Shown one piece after another: positions 15,154 to 18,173 of a DNA stretch of 18,173 bases (its first letter is position 1; every line of letters starts with the position of its first letter). A program made the position numbers and the translations under genes. The notes beneath the pieces are model-generated. The model saw only the letters and a list, made by a program, of their open reading frames with translations. It did not search any database and was not told where the DNA came from. The DNA is from Acholeplasmataceae bacterium (GTDB lineage Bacteria; Bacillota_I; Bacilli_A; Acholeplasmatales; Acholeplasmataceae): positions 1 to 18,173 of the forward strand of contig JAAYNT010000038.1 in assembly GCA_012520715.1 (NCBI GenBank), read 5' to 3'.

Positions 15154-15262
15154 GTTCTCTTTCATCCAGACTATAACTGTCGGTTCTAGAATTGCACTAG
15201 ATCAGCCCGAAGGCTCGTGGACTATTACCACCGGTGGAGAATTACACTCCGCCCTGAGATAT
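15154..15262 (-). promoter_or_regulatory. FMN riboswitch (RFN element)
   Basis: The minus strand carries the conserved RFN segments in order: ATCTCAGGGCGGAGTG, AATTCTCCACCGGTGG, TAATAGTCCACGAGCC, a TTCG-capped variable arm, AATTCTAGAACCGACAGT and ATAGTCTGGATGAAAGAGA. These match the FMN aptamer consensus (GGGCGGGGTGAAATTCCCCACCGGCGG..., ..CCGACAGT.ATAGTCTGGATG). It binds FMN and, through the terminator downstream, lowers ribU transcription when flavin is abundant. Confidence 0.98.
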
Positions 15263-15276
15263 TCATTTACACTATT

Positions 15277-15304
15277 ATTTTATCACTTCTAAATATTTTG
15301 TCAA
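15277..15304 (-). promoter_or_regulatory. Sigma-A promoter of ribU
   Basis: On the minus strand a perfect TTGACA (15304-15299), a 16-nt spacer ending in TGA (an extended -10) and TAAAAT (15282-15277) precede the aptamer. RNA would begin near 15270, about 10 nt before the first conserved aptamer base. Confidence 0.85.
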
Positions 15305-15314
15305 ATGTTTTCAT

Positions 15315-15349
15315 AAAGTTTTCATAACTATATTAGTTACTTTAACTTT
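15315..15349 (-). terminator. Weak hairpin at the end of the DUF3137-like gene
   Basis: The minus strand has AAAGTT, a 4-nt internal loop, TAACTA, loop ATA, TAGTTA, a 4-nt internal loop and AACTTT across the stop codon at 15344-15342. It is AT-rich and has no U-run, so it is at best a weak terminator separating this gene from ribU. Confidence 0.3.
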
Positions 15350-16169
15350 TAAAGTCATATTCACAAATAGACTGCATTTTTTGAACAAATATTTTAATTT
15401 TCATCTCTAAATCCTCTTCCATTGGTTCCGTTAGTGAGATATTTAAAAAGTTTTGGCTTCTATCTCTTAGGCGGTGTCCTAAGACATAATATGCCGTATT
15501 ATTTTCAACTATTACACCAACTTGAGCAAAAGATTGTAGTTTTTTTGATAGTTTCTCTGCTAATTTAGGTGACATCGTAAAATCTTTAGTATCTGAGTAT
15601 AATCTATATTTAGTATCAAAAGCTTCTACACCAGTCATATATCTTTGTGATTTAATTTTTGGTTTATAATAATAATTATAATTCATAAAAATAAAATCAT
15701 CAACTGGTTCATCTAAGTCTCTTCTTATAATAAAACCTCTAAATCTAACATCTCTTAACATTGAGATTTCATAAATTGAGTAGTTTTTAGTATGAAGCTC
15801 ATTTAAAATACTAAATTTGTGAGATTTTCCAATTAATATAATATCTTTTAAATCTAGTGGTCTAGATGTATCAATTAAACTTGTATCAAAAGCTTCATTT
15901 AAAATTGGTCTTACTATTTCTTCTTGAAATTGCATATTGTATTTTTTTACATATCTTCTTTCAACATAATCAGCTAAAAAAATAAATCCAAATACTAATA
16001 CAATTGATCCTAATGCTATTATTAAAAACATCCACCAAGTAAGTTGTGGTAGTCTTAAAAAGACTAAGACAACTACTGCTGCGACCATAAATATAAATGC
16101 AGTAATTAAAAAACTCATATAAAGTGGAAAGTATCTTTTTCTTATGTTTTCAAAATCTTTGATTTTCAT
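15342..16169 (-). CDS. DUF3137-like two-TM membrane protein of unknown function
   Basis: This 275-residue protein has two strong membrane segments near the N-terminus (about 16-37 and 44-65, separated by a short LRLPQLTWW turn) followed by a 200-residue cytoplasmic domain. That domain contains FRGFIIRRDL and then FDTKYRLYSDTKDFTMSPKL, resembling DUF3137 proteins (pattern 'F...F.VYS.D.....L.P...E.L'), a family often found next to lemA; no lemA is seen here. Function is unknown. Two ATGs are possible: 16184 has no ribosome site, while 16169 is preceded by GAAGGTGA at a good distance, so 16169 is preferred. It is divergent from the GH13 gene and shares the cre-containing region with it. Confidence 0.75.
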   Translation of the reverse strand: MKIKDFENIRKRYFPLYMSFLITAFIFMVAAVVVLVFLRLPQLTWWMFLIIALGSIVLVFGFIFLADYVERRYVKKYNMQFQEEIVRPILNEAFDTSLIDTSRPLDLKDIILIGKSHKFSILNELHTKNYSIYEISMLRDVRFRGFIIRRDLDEPVDDFIFMNYNYYYKPKIKSQRYMTGVEAFDTKYRLYSDTKDFTMSPKLAEKLSKKLQSFAQVGVIVENNTAYYVLGHRLRDRSQNFLNISLTEPMEEDLEMKIKIFVQKMQSICEYDFKS

Positions 16170-16202
16170 TACTATCACCTTCATTAATATTTTACCATTT
16201 TT

Positions 16203-16208
16203 AGTATA
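16203..16208 (-). promoter_or_regulatory. Candidate -10 for the DUF3137-like gene
   Basis: On the minus strand TATACT (16208-16203) would start RNA near 16196, about 27 nt before the preferred ATG. An alternative is the extended TGG-TAAAAT at 16197-16189. Neither has a clear -35. Confidence 0.35.
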
Positions 16209-16239
16209 GTTTTTAATAAATAGTAAAAATAGTTTATTT

Positions 16240-16253
16240 TGAAAGCGGTTTCA
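16240..16253. promoter_or_regulatory. Catabolite-responsive element (cre), CcpA-type operator
   Basis: TGAAAGCGGTTTCA fits the cre consensus TGWAANCGNTNWCA at every position, and flanking bases extend the dyad to TTGAAA...TTTCAA (16239-16254). It sits between two divergent genes, one a GH13 carbohydrate enzyme, the expected kind of CcpA target. Its centre is about 45 nt upstream of the likely GH13 RNA start, close to the -35, and about 50 nt upstream of the start for the minus-strand gene, so repression or activation of either is possible. Confidence 0.88.
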
Positions 16254-16278
16254 ATGTGTTTTGAAACCTTAAATAAGG

Positions 16279-16284
16279 TATAAT
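16279..16284 (+). promoter_or_regulatory. Candidate -10 of the GH13 gene
   Basis: A perfect TATAAT at 16279-16284 lies 35 nt before the ATG, with AAGGGGG (16303-16309) as ribosome site. The -35 region at 17-18 nt (TGTGTTT) is poor, which fits a promoter whose use depends on a regulator at the neighbouring cre. Confidence 0.5.
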
Positions 16285-16318
16285 TAAGATATAAGCATAA
16301 TATAAGGGGGTTTTATTA

Positions 16319-18173
16319 ATGCTAAAAAAACTTCTAGTAACACTAAGAGAAAATAAACCTAATTATCCAATGAATTATACTATTCCAAGCCTACTTAACT
16401 ATAAAGGGTTTGGTAAGCATGAGAAAAATAGGGAAGTAATTGTAAATCCATATGATTTTTATTCATTTTTAATTGAAGATTTATTTTTAAATAAAAAAGA
16501 TAAAAAAACAAATTATAATCAAAGTTTATCTTTATCAAGAGGATTTAGTAGAAAAACTAATTGGCATAAAAGAGGTATTTACTATAGCTTAATGGCAAGA
16601 ACTTCTACTACTTGGGACAATGATCGAAATAATGAAATTGATGATAGTAACATTTATAATTTAAGTGAGTTAGGATCTTTTGTTAAATCAATTGCCTTAC
16701 TACCATACCTTCAATCAATTGGAGTTGATGTTTTATACTTCTTACCGCTATCTAGTTATTCTAAATATCGTCCTAAGGGGGATTTAGGATCTAGTTACGC
16801 AGTATTAGATTTTACAAAGCTTGATGAAGGTTTAAAAGAATCTTTAACTGGAAATAAAATGACGGTTGAAGAGGAGTTTAAAGCTTTTGTTGAGGCTGCA
16901 CATATTTTAGGTATCAGAATAATGATTGACATTATTCCTAGAACTAATGCACTTGATTCTAATTTAATATTAGATCATCCTGATTGGTTTTACTGGATCA
17001 ATTCAAAAGATTTAAAAACTTATGAACCTCCATATATTGATACAATTGAAGCTGATACTATTCCCCCGCTTCCAGAATATATGGAAAGAGTTTATAATCA
17101 TCCAAATACACAAAAACATTTGAAATACTTTAAAAATAATCCTAAATCAATAAATCCTAAAAAATGGGATGAAGTACGTAAGTTAGTAAAAAGTGGTGAA
17201 AATATTTTAGATGCTACAAATAAAATATATAAAATGACGGTTGCACCAGCATTTTCAGATCATATTAATGATGTTCAACCGCCGTGGTATGATGTTACAT
17301 TTTTTAGACTTTATCTTGATCATCCAACAAGAGCTAAAAAATATGTCAAAGATAATCAACCACCATACATTTTATTTGATACAATAAAAGCAAGCTTACA
17401 TCCAGGTAAAAAACCAAATATGCCTCTATGGAATTTAATTGCAGATATTATTCCATATTATCAAAAAGAATTTGGAATTGATGGTGCAAGAATTGATATG
17501 GGGCATGCCCTTCCAAAAGAGTTAGTTGATTTAATTATTAAAAGAGCAAAAGAAATTGATCCAGACTTTATGTTTATTGCTGAAGAGTTAAATCCTGGTA
17601 ATGCAGAGGTTGCAAAAAGACTAGGTTACGATGCAATAATCGGAAATGGGTTTTATATGGAAAACCGCATTGTTGAAGGAAAATTACATGAGTTTATTGA
17701 CTATGCATCTACACTGGTATTACCTCAATTTGCATGTGGTGAAACTCATGATACACCAAGACTTGCTGGCCGTGTTAATGGAATTAATTTAAGTAATATG
17801 TTAACAATTTTAAACTTCTTTATTCCAAATACAATGCCTTTTATTAACTCAGGTCAAGAGTTTTATGAAAGACAACCAATGAATTTAGGAATTGACGCGA
17901 CTGAAAAAGATCGTTTCAATCTTCCAAAAGATGACCCATTTTATGGGAAATTAGCACTTTTTGATCGCTACGCACTTCATTATCAAAATGATACAACCTT
18001 AATTAAATATATCCAAGATGTATTACCAATTAGAGACAAATACTTTACTAAAATGAAGTCTCAAAACTTTGAGATGTTTAAAGTTTTAGGACCATATATA
18101 GGACTAGCATTTGGATATAAGTTTAAAGAAAATAACAAAGAAAAACTTCTTCTAGTAGTTGCTAATACAAATA
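16319..18173 (+). CDS. GH13 alpha-amylase-family enzyme, 3' end beyond the window
   Basis: An open frame of 618 codons runs from the ATG at 16319 to the window end without a stop. The translation has the GH13 (alpha-amylase) barrel signatures: LPYLQSIGVDVLYFLPLS (128-145), GDLGSSYAVLDF (154-165), IMIDIIPRTN (201-210) at the usual 'DxVxNH' strand, FGIDGARIDMGHALP (385-399) with nucleophile Asp393, MFIAEEL (418-424) with acid/base Glu422 or Glu423, and GETHDTPR (474-481) with Asp478. No signal peptide is present, so it acts in the cytoplasm on glucan or maltodextrin-type substrates. The motif I variant and a long insert between about 230 and 330 are unlike common amylases; GlgE-like or another GH13 subfamily is possible. 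Promoter and cre suggest carbon-source control. Confidence 0.85.
   Translation, partial: MLKKLLVTLRENKPNYPMNYTIPSLLNYKGFGKHEKNREVIVNPYDFYSFLIEDLFLNKKDKKTNYNQSLSLSRGFSRKTNWHKRGIYYSLMARTSTTWDNDRNNEIDDSNIYNLSELGSFVKSIALLPYLQSIGVDVLYFLPLSSYSKYRPKGDLGSSYAVLDFTKLDEGLKESLTGNKMTVEEEFKAFVEAAHILGIRIMIDIIPRTNALDSNLILDHPDWFYWINSKDLKTYEPPYIDTIEADTIPPLPEYMERVYNHPNTQKHLKYFKNNPKSINPKKWDEVRKLVKSGENILDATNKIYKMTVAPAFSDHINDVQPPWYDVTFFRLYLDHPTRAKKYVKDNQPPYILFDTIKASLHPGKKPNMPLWNLIADIIPYYQKEFGIDGARIDMGHALPKELVDLIIKRAKEIDPDFMFIAEELNPGNAEVAKRLGYDAIIGNGFYMENRIVEGKLHEFIDYASTLVLPQFACGETHDTPRLAGRVNGINLSNMLTILNFFIPNTMPFINSGQEFYERQPMNLGIDATEKDRFNLPKDDPFYGKLALFDRYALHYQNDTTLIKYIQDVLPIRDKYFTKMKSQNFEMFKVLGPYIGLAFGYKFKENNKEKLLLVVANTN

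Noticed and set aside
14719..15292. Plus-strand open frames opposite ribU and its riboswitch
   Set aside because: They are antisense to a recognised membrane transporter gene and to the FMN aptamer, and their translations look like neither soluble nor membrane proteins of known families.

Overview
The window is AT-rich DNA from a low-GC Firmicutes-derived organism, most likely a wall-less Mollicute of the Acholeplasma/Haploplasma type. The reasons are the very low GC content, Bacillus-like gene order and regulators (T-box, FMN riboswitch, a CcpA-type cre site), Shine-Dalgarno sites of the AAGGAG type, and a conserved Bacillus gene block that has lost its cell-wall gene. TGA ends at least three genes (the DUF1292 gene, the trmR-like gene, the patatin) and tryptophan is TGG, so the code is standard and this is not a Mycoplasmatales-type TGA=Trp genome. 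The genus is an inference.

All genes except the last lie on the minus strand, so transcription runs from high to low coordinates. At the right end a divergent intergenic region (about 16170-16318) carries a perfect cre box. It separates a plus-strand, cytoplasmic GH13 alpha-amylase-family gene (cut by the window end) from a minus-strand two-TM DUF3137-like membrane protein. Next comes ribU, the riboflavin S-component of an ECF transporter, behind a strong promoter and a complete FMN riboswitch with terminator. Enolase follows with its own promoter and terminator.

The central operon (12695 down to 6406) is tightly packed: rnr, smpB, patatin, PAP2 phosphatase, serine palmitoyltransferase-like enzyme, short-chain reductase. 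Junctions are 1-nt gaps or 1-4-nt overlaps. The first two genes serve RNA decay and trans-translation. The last four look like membrane-lipid genes. The alpha-oxoamine synthase resembles bacterial serine palmitoyltransferase (Bacteroides/Sphingobacterium type), and the adjacent SDR is a natural candidate for 3-ketosphinganine reductase. This is the most interesting part of the window: a probable sphingoid-base pathway in a Mollicute.

Downstream is an alanine-responsive T-box controlling alaS, overlapped by ruvX. A second promoter then drives DUF1292, a TrmR-like tRNA methyltransferase, two U32 peptidase-family proteins (the TrhP1/TrhP2 pair that makes 5-hydroxyuridine at tRNA position 34) and the start of a YgjP/DUF45 metallopeptidase cut by the left edge. 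The order matches Bacillus subtilis alaS-yrzL-yrrK-yrzB-yrrL-yrrM-yrrN-yrrO, except that yrzL and yrrL (mltG, a peptidoglycan enzyme) are absent. No tRNA, rRNA, CRISPR, insertion sequence or phage gene was seen, and no stretch longer than 300 bases lacks a gene.
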